This document shows, piece by piece, positions 52,894-61,669 of a stretch of DNA of 64,000 nt; the first letter of the stretch is position 1; each line of letters begins with the position of its first letter. The position numbers and the translations under genes were made by a program. Under the pieces are notes generated by a model, which saw only the letters and a list, made by a program, of their open reading frames with translations, made no database searches and was not told where the DNA came from. The stretch comes from Salipiger mangrovisoli. Lineage in GTDB: Bacteria > Pseudomonadota > Alphaproteobacteria > Rhodobacterales > Rhodobacteraceae. The DNA lies in the NCBI RefSeq assembly GCF_015223355.1, contig NZ_JADFFK010000026.1, forward strand, positions 1-64,000. Reading direction: 5' to 3'.

Positions 52894-54774
52894 TCAGTCC
52901 CGTGGCAATCCCTTCGGCGGGGCGAGCCGTTTCTGCGCCGCGATCCGGAATGGCGAGTTGGGCGCGCCGTAACCGGAGTAGCCGCCGGTCCGCTCGACGA
53001 TCTCGAAAAACAGCCCGCCCGCCGCCGGGCGGCTGTAGAGCTGGCGGAACGTCCCGGTCTCGTCCTCGTCGTAGAGGATGTTGTGACGCTGCATCCGTGC
53101 CAGCTCTGCCGGCGCGATGTCGAAGCGGGCGGCGAGGTCGTGGTAGTAGTTGCCGGGAATAGGCAGCGCCTCGAACCCGGCCGCGGCGAAGGCGCGTGCG
53201 GTGGCGAACATGTCCTCGGTCGCGAAGGCGATATGCTGGACCGGCGCGCCGAAGCTCGACGCCAGGAAGGAGCCCGCCACGGTCCGGTGCGTCTCGGCGC
53301 CGTTGAGCGTGACCCGGAAGGCGCCGTCGGGGGCCGCCAGCGCCTGGCTGCGCACCAGCCCGTCGGGGTCGATCACATCGACCATGGGCGCCTTGGACAT
53401 CCCCAGAAGCGAGCTGTAGAAGAGCGACCAGCTCAGCATCTCGTCGTAGGTCATTGTTTGCGCGATGTGGTCGACCGACACCAGCCCGGCGCCCCGAGGG
53501 CCGGAGCGGTCGACGCCGAATTCGTCGCGCCAGACAGAGGCATGGCGCTCATCTAGGAAATGCAGCAGGCCGCCGCCGAGGCCGCGGATTGCCGGGATGT
53601 CGAGCTGTCCCACAGCGGGTGACTGCGCGAAGCCGGTCGCGCCAAGCGCCGTGGCCCGCGCCAGGGTCTCGGCCGAGGAGGCGACGGAGATGCCGATGTC
53701 GCAGACCGAGGTGCCGTGCATGTTGAAGGCGGATCCCGCGAAGTCGCCCTCTTCTTCGTTCAGCACGATACGGATGTCGCCCTGCTGCCAGAGGGTGATC
53801 GCCTTGGCGAGATGGCGGCCGGTCTCGACGAAACCGAGCGCGGTGAGCTGGCTGCGCAACGTGTCACCCTCGGCACCGCGCGTCGCGAACTCGACGAAAG
53901 CCGTGCCCTCGAGCCGCTGCCGCGGCGGGATCACCGGCAGATCGGCCCGCACCTCGGGCTCCGCGCGCCGGACGTCGTCGAGCAGCGTCACCAGGGACCG
54001 ATAGCCGTCACGCGCGATGGTGCGCGGGCTGCCACCGCGGAACTGGTCGTTGAAGATCTCGAGGCTGACCGGTCCGGTGTAGCCCGCCGCCAGCACCGCG
54101 CGCAGGAAGTCGGTGACCGGCAAATCGCCCTCACCCGGCATGTTGCGGAAGTGGCGCGACCAGTAGAGCAGGTCCATGTCGATCCGGGGCGCGTCGGCCA
54201 TCTGCACGAAGAAGATGCGATCGCCGGGGATCTGCCGGATCGACGTGGGGTCGAGGTTCCGGCCAAGCGTGTGGAAACTGTCGAGGATGATCCCGAGGTT
54301 CGGGTGGTCGGCACGGCGCACGATCTCCCAGGCGTCACGGTGGTCGTTGACGAAACGACCCCAGGCCAATGCCTCGTAGCCGATCCGCAGCCCGCGGGCG
54401 GCCGCCCGCTCGCCGAGCGCACGCAGGTCCTCGGCCGCCCGCTCGATGCCGCCAAGCGCCTTGGGGTGGACCGAGGAACACACCAGCATCAGCTCGGCAC
54501 CCAGTTCCTGCATCAGGTCGAACTTGCGCTCAGCGCGGTCGATGGCCTTGGCCCTCAGCGCGCCCGGCAGCCCCTCGAAGTCGCGGAAGGGCTGGAAGAG
54601 GTCGATGCTCAACCCCTGGTCGCGGATGCGCTTGCCGACATCCCGCGCGCTGCCGCTGTCGGTGATGAAGTCCTGCTCGAAGATCTCGATCCCGTCGAAA
54701 CCTGCCGCCGAGATTGCCTCGAGCTTCTCGGAGAGCGTGCCCGAGATCGAGACCGTTGCGATGCAGGTTTTCAT
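52894..54774 (-). CDS. quiC: 3-dehydroshikimate dehydratase, two-domain QuiC type
   Basis: This is a 626-residue enzyme converting 3-dehydroshikimate to protocatechuate. The N-terminal TIM barrel (about 1-280) has metal-ligand strands with GYEALAWGR, GIILDSFH and SLEIFND. The C-terminal half (about 300-620) is a VOC/4-hydroxyphenylpyruvate-dioxygenase-like domain ending QLYSRPAAGGLFFEIVERTG, the fusion typical of bacterial QuiC. Its start overlaps the aroE stop (ATGA). It is last in the tctCBA-aroE-quiC operon, which indicates quinate/shikimate catabolism to the beta-ketoadipate pathway. Confidence 0.92.
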   Translation of the reverse strand: MKTCIATVSISGTLSEKLEAISAAGFDGIEIFEQDFITDSGSARDVGKRIRDQGLSIDLFQPFRDFEGLPGALRAKAIDRAERKFDLMQELGAELMLVCSSVHPKALGGIERAAEDLRALGERAAARGLRIGYEALAWGRFVNDHRDAWEIVRRADHPNLGIILDSFHTLGRNLDPTSIRQIPGDRIFFVQMADAPRIDMDLLYWSRHFRNMPGEGDLPVTDFLRAVLAAGYTGPVSLEIFNDQFRGGSPRTIARDGYRSLVTLLDDVRRAEPEVRADLPVIPPRQRLEGTAFVEFATRGAEGDTLRSQLTALGFVETGRHLAKAITLWQQGDIRIVLNEEEGDFAGSAFNMHGTSVCDIGISVASSAETLARATALGATGFAQSPAVGQLDIPAIRGLGGGLLHFLDERHASVWRDEFGVDRSGPRGAGLVSVDHIAQTMTYDEMLSWSLFYSSLLGMSKAPMVDVIDPDGLVRSQALAAPDGAFRVTLNGAETHRTVAGSFLASSFGAPVQHIAFATEDMFATARAFAAAGFEALPIPGNYYHDLAARFDIAPAELARMQRHNILYDEDETGTFRQLYSRPAAGGLFFEIVERTGGYSGYGAPNSPFRIAAQKRLAPPKGLPRD

Positions 54775-55622
54775 AGAGCTTCTCCGATTTCGAGGAGCGC
54801 AGAGCGCAGTGCCACCGCGTCCAACCCCAGGCCCGAGAAGAGCCGCCAGGCGTGGACCCCTTGGAAAAAGTAGAGCTCCCACCCCGAGATCACCTTCAGC
54901 CCTGCTGCCGCGGCATCTTGCAGAAACTGCGTGTCCGCCGGTGTGTAGACCGCATCGAAGGCCCAGGATGCGCCGTTCATTGCAGCGGGTGCCAGCGGCG
55001 TTCCCTCATGGCCGACCATGCCTACGGGGGTGCAATTGATCAGGCCGCTGCACCCCTCTGCCGCCTTGTCGGCACTGAGCCAGATGCTGATTTCCATGTC
55101 CGGTGCGACGGACTTCAGCGCCTCGGCCAGCGCCTCGGCCTTGGCGGGATCGCGGTCGACAAGGCGAAGGCTGCGCGTGCCTAGCCCCGCCAACCCGAAG
55201 GCCACCGCGCGGCCGACCCCGCCGGTGCCGATCATCAGCGCCGTGCCGGTGGCGGCTTCGCCGATCACGCGCCGATAGGCCGCCATGAAGCCGGAATAGT
55301 CGGTGTTGAAGCCCTTGGGGCGGGGCTCACCGAAGATCACCGTGTTGACCGCCCCGATGGCCCGCACAAGCGGATCATCCACCTCGACCCGCCTCGCGGC
55401 GCTCTCCTTGTAGGGATAGGTCACGTTGATCCCGCGATAGCCCTGCCGCGCGCAGCCATCGCAGATCTCGTCGAAGCCGAGGTCCATCTCCCTCGGGACC
55501 AGCCGGTCATAGGTCACTTCGACGCCGTTCTGCTGCCCGGCGAGGCGGTGCAGAAGGGGCGAGCGCGAGCGCGCGATATTGTCGCCGATGAGCCCGAGCT
55601 TGAGGCTCTTGAGTGTGGTCAT
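54771..55622 (-). CDS. aroE: Shikimate/quinate dehydrogenase, probably NAD-dependent
   Basis: This is a 283-residue AroE-family enzyme. Substrate motifs are SRSPLLH, NVTYPYKE (catalytic Lys) and NTDYSGF (catalytic Asp). The nucleotide motif is GTGGVGRAV, and the second strand ends LVDRDPAKA. Biosynthetic NADPH enzymes have NRT-like residues there, whereas the catabolic NAD-dependent quinate/shikimate dehydrogenases have Asp, so this copy is probably catabolic. It overlaps tctA by four bases and quiC by four bases. Confidence 0.9.
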   Translation of the reverse strand: MTTLKSLKLGLIGDNIARSRSPLLHRLAGQQNGVEVTYDRLVPREMDLGFDEICDGCARQGYRGINVTYPYKESAARRVEVDDPLVRAIGAVNTVIFGEPRPKGFNTDYSGFMAAYRRVIGEAATGTALMIGTGGVGRAVAFGLAGLGTRSLRLVDRDPAKAEALAEALKSVAPDMEISIWLSADKAAEGCSGLINCTPVGMVGHEGTPLAPAAMNGASWAFDAVYTPADTQFLQDAAAAGLKVISGWELYFFQGVHAWRLFSGLGLDAVALRSALLEIGEAL

Positions 55623-57139
55623 TGCTGCACCCTTTCGGCGGGATCGCCAAACAGCTTGGCTTTCGCGCGGGCCCAGAGCGGCGTCTGCGACACGAAGATC
55701 AAGATCACCGCGATGAACAGCACCAGCGACAGAGGGCTGGTGAAGATGCCGTGGAAGAACCGACCGAGGTCCTCGCGCTCCGAGATTATGGCCCGGCGCC
55801 AGTTGTCGTCGAGCAGCCGCGACAGGATCACGCCGAGGATCACCGGCCCCAGCGGGTAGCCGTAGTGACGCATGAAGTAGCCAAAGAAGCCGAAGCCCAG
55901 CATCCAGTAGATATCGCTGATCGAGTTGTTCACCGCGTAGGCGCCGACGATTGACAGCAGCATGATGAGCGGGATGAGCACCCCGCGCGGCATCTCGACG
56001 ATCCTGGTGAAGAGCTTGATCCCGGTCAGGCCGAAGAGCAGCATGAAGAAATTGGCCATCACCAGCGCGCCGACGATGAACCAGAACATGTCGGGTTGGT
56101 CGATCATCAGCATCGGGCCGGGATTCAGACCGTGGATGAACAGCGCGCCGATCATGATTGCGGTCACCGCGTCGCCGGGAATGCCCAGCGTCATCATCGG
56201 GATGAACGCCCCGCCGACGGCCGCATTGTTGGCGGTCTCCGGCGCAACCAGACCTTCCATCGCGCCCTGACCAAAGGGACGCTCGGGCTTTTTCGTCACC
56301 CGCTTCGCGTGGTCATAGGCCATGAGCGCCGCGATGTCGCCGCCGGTGCCCGGAAGCGCGCCGATGATCACCCCGATGGTCGAGGTCTGCAGCGACAGGG
56401 GCAGGTGTTTGCGGATGGTTCCGAAGGAGGGAACGATGCGGGTGATCTTCTGCCGCACCGCGGTCTTGTCCACGTGGTGCAGTTGCATGAGCGCCTCCGA
56501 GACGCCGAACATGCCGATCATCACCGCGATGAAGCTGATGCCGCTCTGCATGATGGTCAGATCGAAGGTGAAGCGTTCGGTGAAGGTCAGCGGGTCGCGC
56601 CCCACCGCACCGATGGCGATGCCGAGCGCGCCGGCGAAGATGCCCTTCACCAGGCTGCCCGACGAGAGCGACCCCACCAGCAGGATGCCGAGCACGGCCA
56701 GCAGCATGTAATCCCGCGGCTGGAATTTCAGCGCGAAATCCGACACCAGCGGCGCCGCGAGCGCCAGCACCGCGATGCCGATGAAGCCGCCGAAGAAGGA
56801 CATGACCGTGGTCACGCCGATCGCCGTGCCCGCCTCGCCGCGCTGCGCCATGGGATAGCCGTCAAGCGCCGTGGCGATCGCCGAGGGCGCGCCGGGGATG
56901 TTGAGCAGGATCGCCGTCCGCGAGCCGCCGTAGACGCCGCCCATGAAGATACCGATCATCAGCGAGATCGCCGGGTAGACGTCCCAGGAGAACGTAAAGG
57001 AGATCAGGATCGAGACCGCCATGGTCACCGAGAGCCCCGGAATGGCGCCGACGTAGACGCCCGCGAAGGTGCCGAGCCCCACCAGCAGCAAAAGCTCGGG
57101 CTGGGTGAAGACGGTCAGGAAGGCAAGAAGCGTGTCCAT
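55619..57139 (-). CDS. tctA: Tripartite tricarboxylate transporter large permease
   Basis: This 506-residue TctA-family permease has about 12 hydrophobic segments. Family motifs are present: GAIPGLSVTMAVSIL near the start, its second-half counterpart GALPGTGGDIAALMAYDHAK, and MMTLGIPGDAVTAIM. The start at 57139 overlaps the tctB stop by one base. With the downstream aroE and quiC it probably imports quinate or shikimate. Confidence 0.93.
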   Translation of the reverse strand: MDTLLAFLTVFTQPELLLLVGLGTFAGVYVGAIPGLSVTMAVSILISFTFSWDVYPAISLMIGIFMGGVYGGSRTAILLNIPGAPSAIATALDGYPMAQRGEAGTAIGVTTVMSFFGGFIGIAVLALAAPLVSDFALKFQPRDYMLLAVLGILLVGSLSSGSLVKGIFAGALGIAIGAVGRDPLTFTERFTFDLTIMQSGISFIAVMIGMFGVSEALMQLHHVDKTAVRQKITRIVPSFGTIRKHLPLSLQTSTIGVIIGALPGTGGDIAALMAYDHAKRVTKKPERPFGQGAMEGLVAPETANNAAVGGAFIPMMTLGIPGDAVTAIMIGALFIHGLNPGPMLMIDQPDMFWFIVGALVMANFFMLLFGLTGIKLFTRIVEMPRGVLIPLIMLLSIVGAYAVNNSISDIYWMLGFGFFGYFMRHYGYPLGPVILGVILSRLLDDNWRRAIISEREDLGRFFHGIFTSPLSLVLFIAVILIFVSQTPLWARAKAKLFGDPAERVQQ

Positions 57140-57702
57140 CACTGGCCTCCCGCGAAGAGATTGCGGACGGCCTGGATCACCTCGGCCTCGGGCACGATGC
57201 CCGCAGGCATCAGCACCGTGAAGACGATGCGGAAGACGATCCAGACCAGCAGCAGGCTTCCGAGCGCGACGAAGGCGGTCCAGAGCCACCCGCGCCGGGC
57301 AAGCAGCTTGAGCGCGGCGATCAGGAAGAGCGCCGACGTCGGCAGGAAGCCAAGCGGCTTGAGCAGGAACCCGTAGGCCACGAGCATCAGCGCGATGATC
57401 AGCACGACGCCCGGAAGAATGTCCTTCGCCACGCTTTCGCCCGCCACGCGCGGCAGACGCAGGTCGCGCAGGAAGATGATGGCAGAGGTCACCACCATGA
57501 CGGCGGTTGTCGCCATGGGCACGGTTCCGGGGGCGGAAAGCGCCTCGAAGCCCGAGATCCCGTAGGCATTCCACAGCAGCACGAGACTGCCGATCACCAT
57601 CAGCGCGCCGAAGACCAGCTCGCCGGGGCGGCGCTGCCCCTCATACCCGCCCGGCGTAGCGTCGGACGTGCCGTCGTGGTGTTCCGTTTCAATTCGGGAC
57701 AT
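57139..57702 (-). CDS. tctB: Tripartite tricarboxylate transporter small permease
   Basis: This is a 187-residue TctB-family protein with four hydrophobic segments (first about 30-50) and a charged N-terminal tail. It pairs with TctA, with which it overlaps by one base. Its upstream gap to tctC contains a strong terminator-type hairpin. Confidence 0.88.
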   Translation of the reverse strand: MSRIETEHHDGTSDATPGGYEGQRRPGELVFGALMVIGSLVLLWNAYGISGFEALSAPGTVPMATTAVMVVTSAIIFLRDLRLPRVAGESVAKDILPGVVLIIALMLVAYGFLLKPLGFLPTSALFLIAALKLLARRGWLWTAFVALGSLLLVWIVFRIVFTVLMPAGIVPEAEVIQAVRNLFAGGQ

Positions 57703-57741
57703 GGGACTCTCCTCCCTGGGGTCGTCTTGGACGTCGATAGG

Positions 57742-57776
57742 AAAAGCGCCGCACTCCCGGTGCAGAAGTGCGGCGC
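57742..57776 (-). terminator. Intra-operon terminator between tctC and tctB
   Basis: Read leftwards, a perfect 10-bp stem (GCGCCGCACT / AGTGCGGCGC) with an 11-nt loop is followed directly by TTTT. It is a proper intrinsic terminator shape placed after the binding-protein gene, so tctB onward would be transcribed less than tctC. Confidence 0.8.
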
Positions 57777-57819
57777 CAGCGCGATCCAGGCCCGGCTGGT
57801 GCCGGTTCCCCGATCCGTT

Positions 57820-58818
57820 TCAGGGACGGGCGATGCCGAACTCTTCCGGCGAGGTCTTTGTCAGACCCGCGTCCTGAAGCAGCCAGGTGGTGCCCTGTTG
57901 CCACTTGGCGAGAAACTCCGTGGCCTCGGCTCCAGAGATCGAGAGCATGGAGAAACCGCGGTTTTCCATCAGGTCCTTGAACTCGGCGGTCTCGGCGCCT
58001 GCCGCATAGGCGTCGACCAGCTTGGCGACGACATCATCCGGCGTGCCCTTCTTGACGAAGACACCGAAGAACGGACCCCAGGGCAGGTAGGTTTTGTAGC
58101 CCTCGTTGAAATCGGTCACCGGGGGCACCTCGGGCAGCCTGTCGCTGGCCGCGACATCGAAGACGGCGAGCGGCTTCATGTTGCCGGCGCGGATGCCTTC
58201 GATCGCAGCCCCCAGGACCGCGGGCATGACGTCGATCGCACCGCCCTGCAGCGCGGTCAGCGCCGGGCCGTCCCCGTCGTAGGGCACCGAGATCACCTCC
58301 ATCTCGCCTTCGACCGTGTTGATCATGGCCGTCACCACGGAAGGCAGCCCGCCCGGTCCGGTCGCGCCGAGACGCAGTTCGCCGGGGTTCTCCCTGATGT
58401 AGGCGAGCATGCCTGGATAGTCGTCGAAGGGCGCATCGGGATTGGCCACCAGGATCGGAGTGCCGCGGGCCAGGATGTTGATCGGCGTGAAGTCCGAGTA
58501 GTCCTTGTCTCCGAGGCCCATCACCTTGTAGAGCAATGGGTTTTCCGCGCCCATCAGCAGAGTGTAGCCGTCGGCCGCCTGCCCCGCCACCTGGTTCAGC
58601 GCGATGGCACCGACGCCGCCGGTGACGTTCTGCATGACGACCGTGCCGCCAAGCACGTCCTCTGCGTGCGGCGTGACCGAGCGCATCACGGTATCGGTGG
58701 AGCCACCGGCACCCCATTGGATGATGCCCTGGATTTCCTTGCTGGGGTAGTCCTGCGCGGCGACTGCGGTCGCGGCAAGGACAAGCGCCGACGCGGCGCC
58801 AAAGACAAAACGCTTCAT
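57820..58818 (-). CDS. tctC: Tripartite tricarboxylate transporter binding protein
   Basis: This 332-residue TctC/Bug-family periplasmic protein has a Sec signal (about 1-21, ending AVAAQ), followed by DYPSKEIQGIIQWGAGGSTD, the usual Bug start. GPGGLPSV and LPWGPFFGVFVKKGTPDDV match the family. It is first in the leftward operon, and its ligand is probably a quinate/shikimate-type cyclic acid judging from the linked enzymes. Confidence 0.92.
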   Translation of the reverse strand: MKRFVFGAASALVLAATAVAAQDYPSKEIQGIIQWGAGGSTDTVMRSVTPHAEDVLGGTVVMQNVTGGVGAIALNQVAGQAADGYTLLMGAENPLLYKVMGLGDKDYSDFTPINILARGTPILVANPDAPFDDYPGMLAYIRENPGELRLGATGPGGLPSVVTAMINTVEGEMEVISVPYDGDGPALTALQGGAIDVMPAVLGAAIEGIRAGNMKPLAVFDVAASDRLPEVPPVTDFNEGYKTYLPWGPFFGVFVKKGTPDDVVAKLVDAYAAGAETAEFKDLMENRGFSMLSISGAEATEFLAKWQQGTTWLLQDAGLTKTSPEEFGIARP

Positions 58819-58895
58819 GGTTTCCTCCCGTCAAAAGGTCCCGAACGTGAACCTCCCCACGTCCGTTGACACCTTTTTGGGCCTCCCCTGGGCGT

Positions 58896-58937
58896 AACGT
58901 CAAATATCAATTTTGGACGTTGAGTAACCTTATGTTA
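58896..58937. promoter_or_regulatory. LysR operator region before tctC
   Basis: TAAC-CTTAT-GTTA (58925-58937) matches the site before the LysR gene (59875). Next to it, AACGTC and GACGTT (58896-58921) form a second inverted repeat with a 14-base spacer. Together they lie 78-120 bases upstream of tctC, a normal place for LysR activation. Confidence 0.6.
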
Positions 58938-58939
58938 AT

Positions 58940-59860
58940 TTACCTGTTGCTCTCTTCCCATTTTCGCCCCGCGTCGTTCAGCTCCTTGCGGAACTGTCGA
59001 ATGCTGTACTCGGCGAAATTCGAGAGCACCCGGTCCTTCTTCGTGACCGCGTAGATATCGATCGCCGTCTCCTCGATGATCGGCTTGCGAACGACACCCG
59101 GCAAGTACACCTCTGCCACAGAGAATTCGTCGATCAGCGCGACGCCGAGCCCGTGGCGGACAAGGCTGACGATGGTCTGCGCGAAACGGCCGCGCATGGA
59201 ATGGCGCAGTTCGATCCCCGCCTCGCGGAACGGACGCGAGACGATGCGGCCGTAGGGATCGCCGGGGTCGATGCCGATCAGCGGCTCCTTGGCAAGATCG
59301 TGCACCGAGATCACGTCGCGCTCGGCCAGCGCATGGCCCTCGGGCAAGATCGCCACGACCCTCCCATGCGCGATCTTCTCGCTCTGGACACCGGGGTTGT
59401 CGACGGCGGAGCTCATGATCACGAATTCCCCGCGTTCGAGCAGCAGGTAGTCGGTGGTTTCCTCGATCTTGAGAATGTTCAGGTCAATATAGAGATCCGG
59501 GTACCGGGAGCGAATGGTCTGGATCGCGCGCGCCGCGATGAACTGCGCGACGGACGGCGCAGAGGCGAAGGACAGCTGCACCTCCTCGCCCTTTTGCAGC
59601 GAGTTGATCGCGCTCTGCAGGTTCTCGACACCCTTGTAGACCTCGCGGACCTGGTCGAAGATCTTTCCCGCCTCGACCGAAGGCACGAAGAGCCCGGCCT
59701 TGCGCTCGAAGAGCCGCAGCCCCAGCGCCTCTTCGGTGTGCTTAACCAGCCGAGAGATGCCCGGCGCCGAGACACCGAGCAGTTCCGCGGCGCCGCTGAT
59801 CGTGCCACGGAGCATCACCGCCCGGATGACCTCGACCTGCCGCAGGGTGATTTCGCGCAT
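58940..59860 (-). CDS. LysR-family regulator of the quinate/shikimate genes
   Basis: This 306-residue LysR-type regulator has the winged helix at about 5-65 (RGTISGAAELLGVSAPGISR, LVKHTEEALGLRLFER). The effector domain shows PSVAQFIAARAIQTIRSRYP and LVRHGLGVALIDEFSV. The start is set by AGGAGG six bases before the ATG. It lies between the tct operon and the divergent FAD-dehydrogenase operon, with TAAC-N5-GTTA palindromes on both sides, so it probably regulates both and itself. The ligand may be quinate, shikimate or protocatechuate. Confidence 0.88.
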   Translation of the reverse strand: MREITLRQVEVIRAVMLRGTISGAAELLGVSAPGISRLVKHTEEALGLRLFERKAGLFVPSVEAGKIFDQVREVYKGVENLQSAINSLQKGEEVQLSFASAPSVAQFIAARAIQTIRSRYPDLYIDLNILKIEETTDYLLLERGEFVIMSSAVDNPGVQSEKIAHGRVVAILPEGHALAERDVISVHDLAKEPLIGIDPGDPYGRIVSRPFREAGIELRHSMRGRFAQTIVSLVRHGLGVALIDEFSVAEVYLPGVVRKPIIEETAIDIYAVTKKDRVLSNFAEYSIRQFRKELNDAGRKWEESNR

Positions 59861-59874
59861 CGACGCCTCCTGAA

Positions 59875-59887
59875 TAACCTGATGTTA
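59875..59887. promoter_or_regulatory. LysR operator between the regulator and the FAD dehydrogenase gene
   Basis: TAAC-CTGAT-GTTA (extended ATAAC...GTTAT) lies 14 bases upstream of the leftward LysR start and 79 bases from the rightward gene at 59966. It shares eleven of thirteen or more bases with the tctC-side copy at 58925. Confidence 0.65.
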
Positions 59888-59965
59888 TCTTCATCGCATA
59901 TATGGTCATTGACGTTAATACCCTCCACAAGGGTAAGCAGGGTCATCCGGGTGGAGGAGGACGGG

Positions 59966-61669
59966 ATGACCCAAGACGCGACGACGCCAGACGCGATGAC
60001 CCGGACAGTCGATCTCTTGGTGATCGGCTCCGGTGCCGGAGGGCTTGCGGCGGCGGTGACCGCGGCGGCGCATGGGTTGTCGGTGACCGTGCTGGAAAAG
60101 GCAGATGTGCTTGGCGGGACCACCGCCTGGTCGGGCGGGTGGATCTGGGCGCCGTGCAATCCCGTCGTCCGCCGCGCGGGCATTGATGAACTCGCCGACG
60201 CCCCCCGGACCTACCTGCAGGCCGTGCTCGGCACCCACTTCGATCCCGAAAGGGTGGATGCCTTCCTTGCTGCCGCGCCCGAGATGGTGGCCTTCTTTGA
60301 CTCCCGCACCGCGCTCGAGTTCGAGCCCGGCAGCGCCATCCCCGACACCTACGGCCACCTGCCCGGCGCAGGCACCGGCGGGCGATCGGTCATCGCCAAG
60401 CCCTTCGACGGGCGGCGGCTTGGACAGACAATCTTATTGCTGCGCAAGCCCCCGCGCGAGACGACCTTTTTCGGCATGACGATCCAGGCCGGGCCAGACC
60501 TGCGTGCCTTCATGACCATGACACGCTCACGTCCGGCCTTCCTGCACGCCACCCGCCGCGTGCTGCGCCACGCCCGCGACCTGGTGCTATACGGGCGCGG
60601 CATGGACCTGCGCAACGGCAATGCGCTGGTCGCCCGGCTCATCCGCTCGGCGCTCGACCTCGGCGTCGAACTTCGCCCTGGCGCCGTCGTCGCGGAACTG
60701 CTGCGGCAGGAGGAGAAGATCGGCGGCGTTCGACTGGCGGACGGATCGCGCCTGCTGTGCCGTCGCGGAGTCGTGCTGGCCACCGGCGGCTATGGCCATG
60801 ACCCGGCGCTGCGCGCTCGGACCTTCGCCCGCGACGCCGAACACCGGACGCTGGCGGTGGCCGAGGCAACCGGCGACGGGATTGCCATGGCGCGGGCCGT
60901 CGGCGGCCAGTTGCGCACCGATCTGGCAGGGCCAGCCGCGCTCTGTCCCGTTTCGGTGGTGCGCTGGCCGGACGGGCGCATCGGTCAGTTTCCCCACATC
61001 ATCGAGCGCGGCAAGCCCGGCGTGATCGGCGTCCTGGCGAGCGGCAGGCGCTTCTGCAACGAGGGACTGGGCTACCACGACTACGTCGAAGCGCTGCTTG
61101 CCGCGCTGCCCGAAGACGCGCCCGCGCGGTCCTGGCTGGTCTGCGACCATCGCTTCCTGCGCCGTTTCGGTCTGGGCGTGGTCCGTCCGCAGCCCGCTCC
61201 GTGGCGACACTGGGTGCGGCGCGGCTATCTGAAAACCGGCGCTTCCCTGCCCGATCTGGCGCGGGCCTGCGGCATCGACCCGGCGGGCCTGGAGGCCACG
61301 GTCGCCGAATGGAACCGCCACGCCGCCAGCGGCGAGGACCCGCTTTTCCACCGCGGCACCAGCCCCTACATGCGCCTCCAGGGCGACCCTGAGCAGCAGC
61401 CGAACCCCTGCGTTGCACCCATCGCCCGCGCGCCATTTTTTGCCGTCGAGGTGGTGCCGGGCAGCTTCGGCACCTTCGCCGGGCTTGCCACCAATGGCCG
61501 CGCGCAGGTGCTGAACGCCAATGGGGCGCCGATCCCCGGCCTCTGGGCTGCGGGCACCGACATGGCGAGCGTCTTCGGCGGGGCCTACCCGGCGGGCGGC
61601 ATCAACCTCGGGCCGGCGATGACCTTTGGCTTCATAGCCGGGCGCGACGCTGCGGAGGGGCGGCCATGA
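59966..61669 (+). CDS. FAD-dependent dehydrogenase (ketosteroid-dehydrogenase/fumarate-reductase-like)
   Basis: This is a 567-residue flavoprotein. The N-terminal FAD motif is LLVIGSGAGGLAAAVTAAAH with LGGTTAWSGG, and the C-terminal flavin segment is GGAYPAGGINLGPAMTFGF. This is the layout of 3-oxosteroid 1-dehydrogenase-like enzymes that desaturate or reduce next to a keto group. Being co-regulated with shikimate catabolic genes, it more likely acts on a cyclohexane-type carboxylic acid or enone than on a steroid. The start follows GGAGGAGG. Confidence 0.85.
   Translation: MTQDATTPDAMTRTVDLLVIGSGAGGLAAAVTAAAHGLSVTVLEKADVLGGTTAWSGGWIWAPCNPVVRRAGIDELADAPRTYLQAVLGTHFDPERVDAFLAAAPEMVAFFDSRTALEFEPGSAIPDTYGHLPGAGTGGRSVIAKPFDGRRLGQTILLLRKPPRETTFFGMTIQAGPDLRAFMTMTRSRPAFLHATRRVLRHARDLVLYGRGMDLRNGNALVARLIRSALDLGVELRPGAVVAELLRQEEKIGGVRLADGSRLLCRRGVVLATGGYGHDPALRARTFARDAEHRTLAVAEATGDGIAMARAVGGQLRTDLAGPAALCPVSVVRWPDGRIGQFPHIIERGKPGVIGVLASGRRFCNEGLGYHDYVEALLAALPEDAPARSWLVCDHRFLRRFGLGVVRPQPAPWRHWVRRGYLKTGASLPDLARACGIDPAGLEATVAEWNRHAASGEDPLFHRGTSPYMRLQGDPEQQPNPCVAPIARAPFFAVEVVPGSFGTFAGLATNGRAQVLNANGAPIPGLWAAGTDMASVFGGAYPAGGINLGPAMTFGFIAGRDAAEGRP

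Noticed and set aside
56096-57376. 426-codon + frame
   Set aside because: It is antisense to tctA/tctB and has His/Arg/Gln-rich shadow composition.
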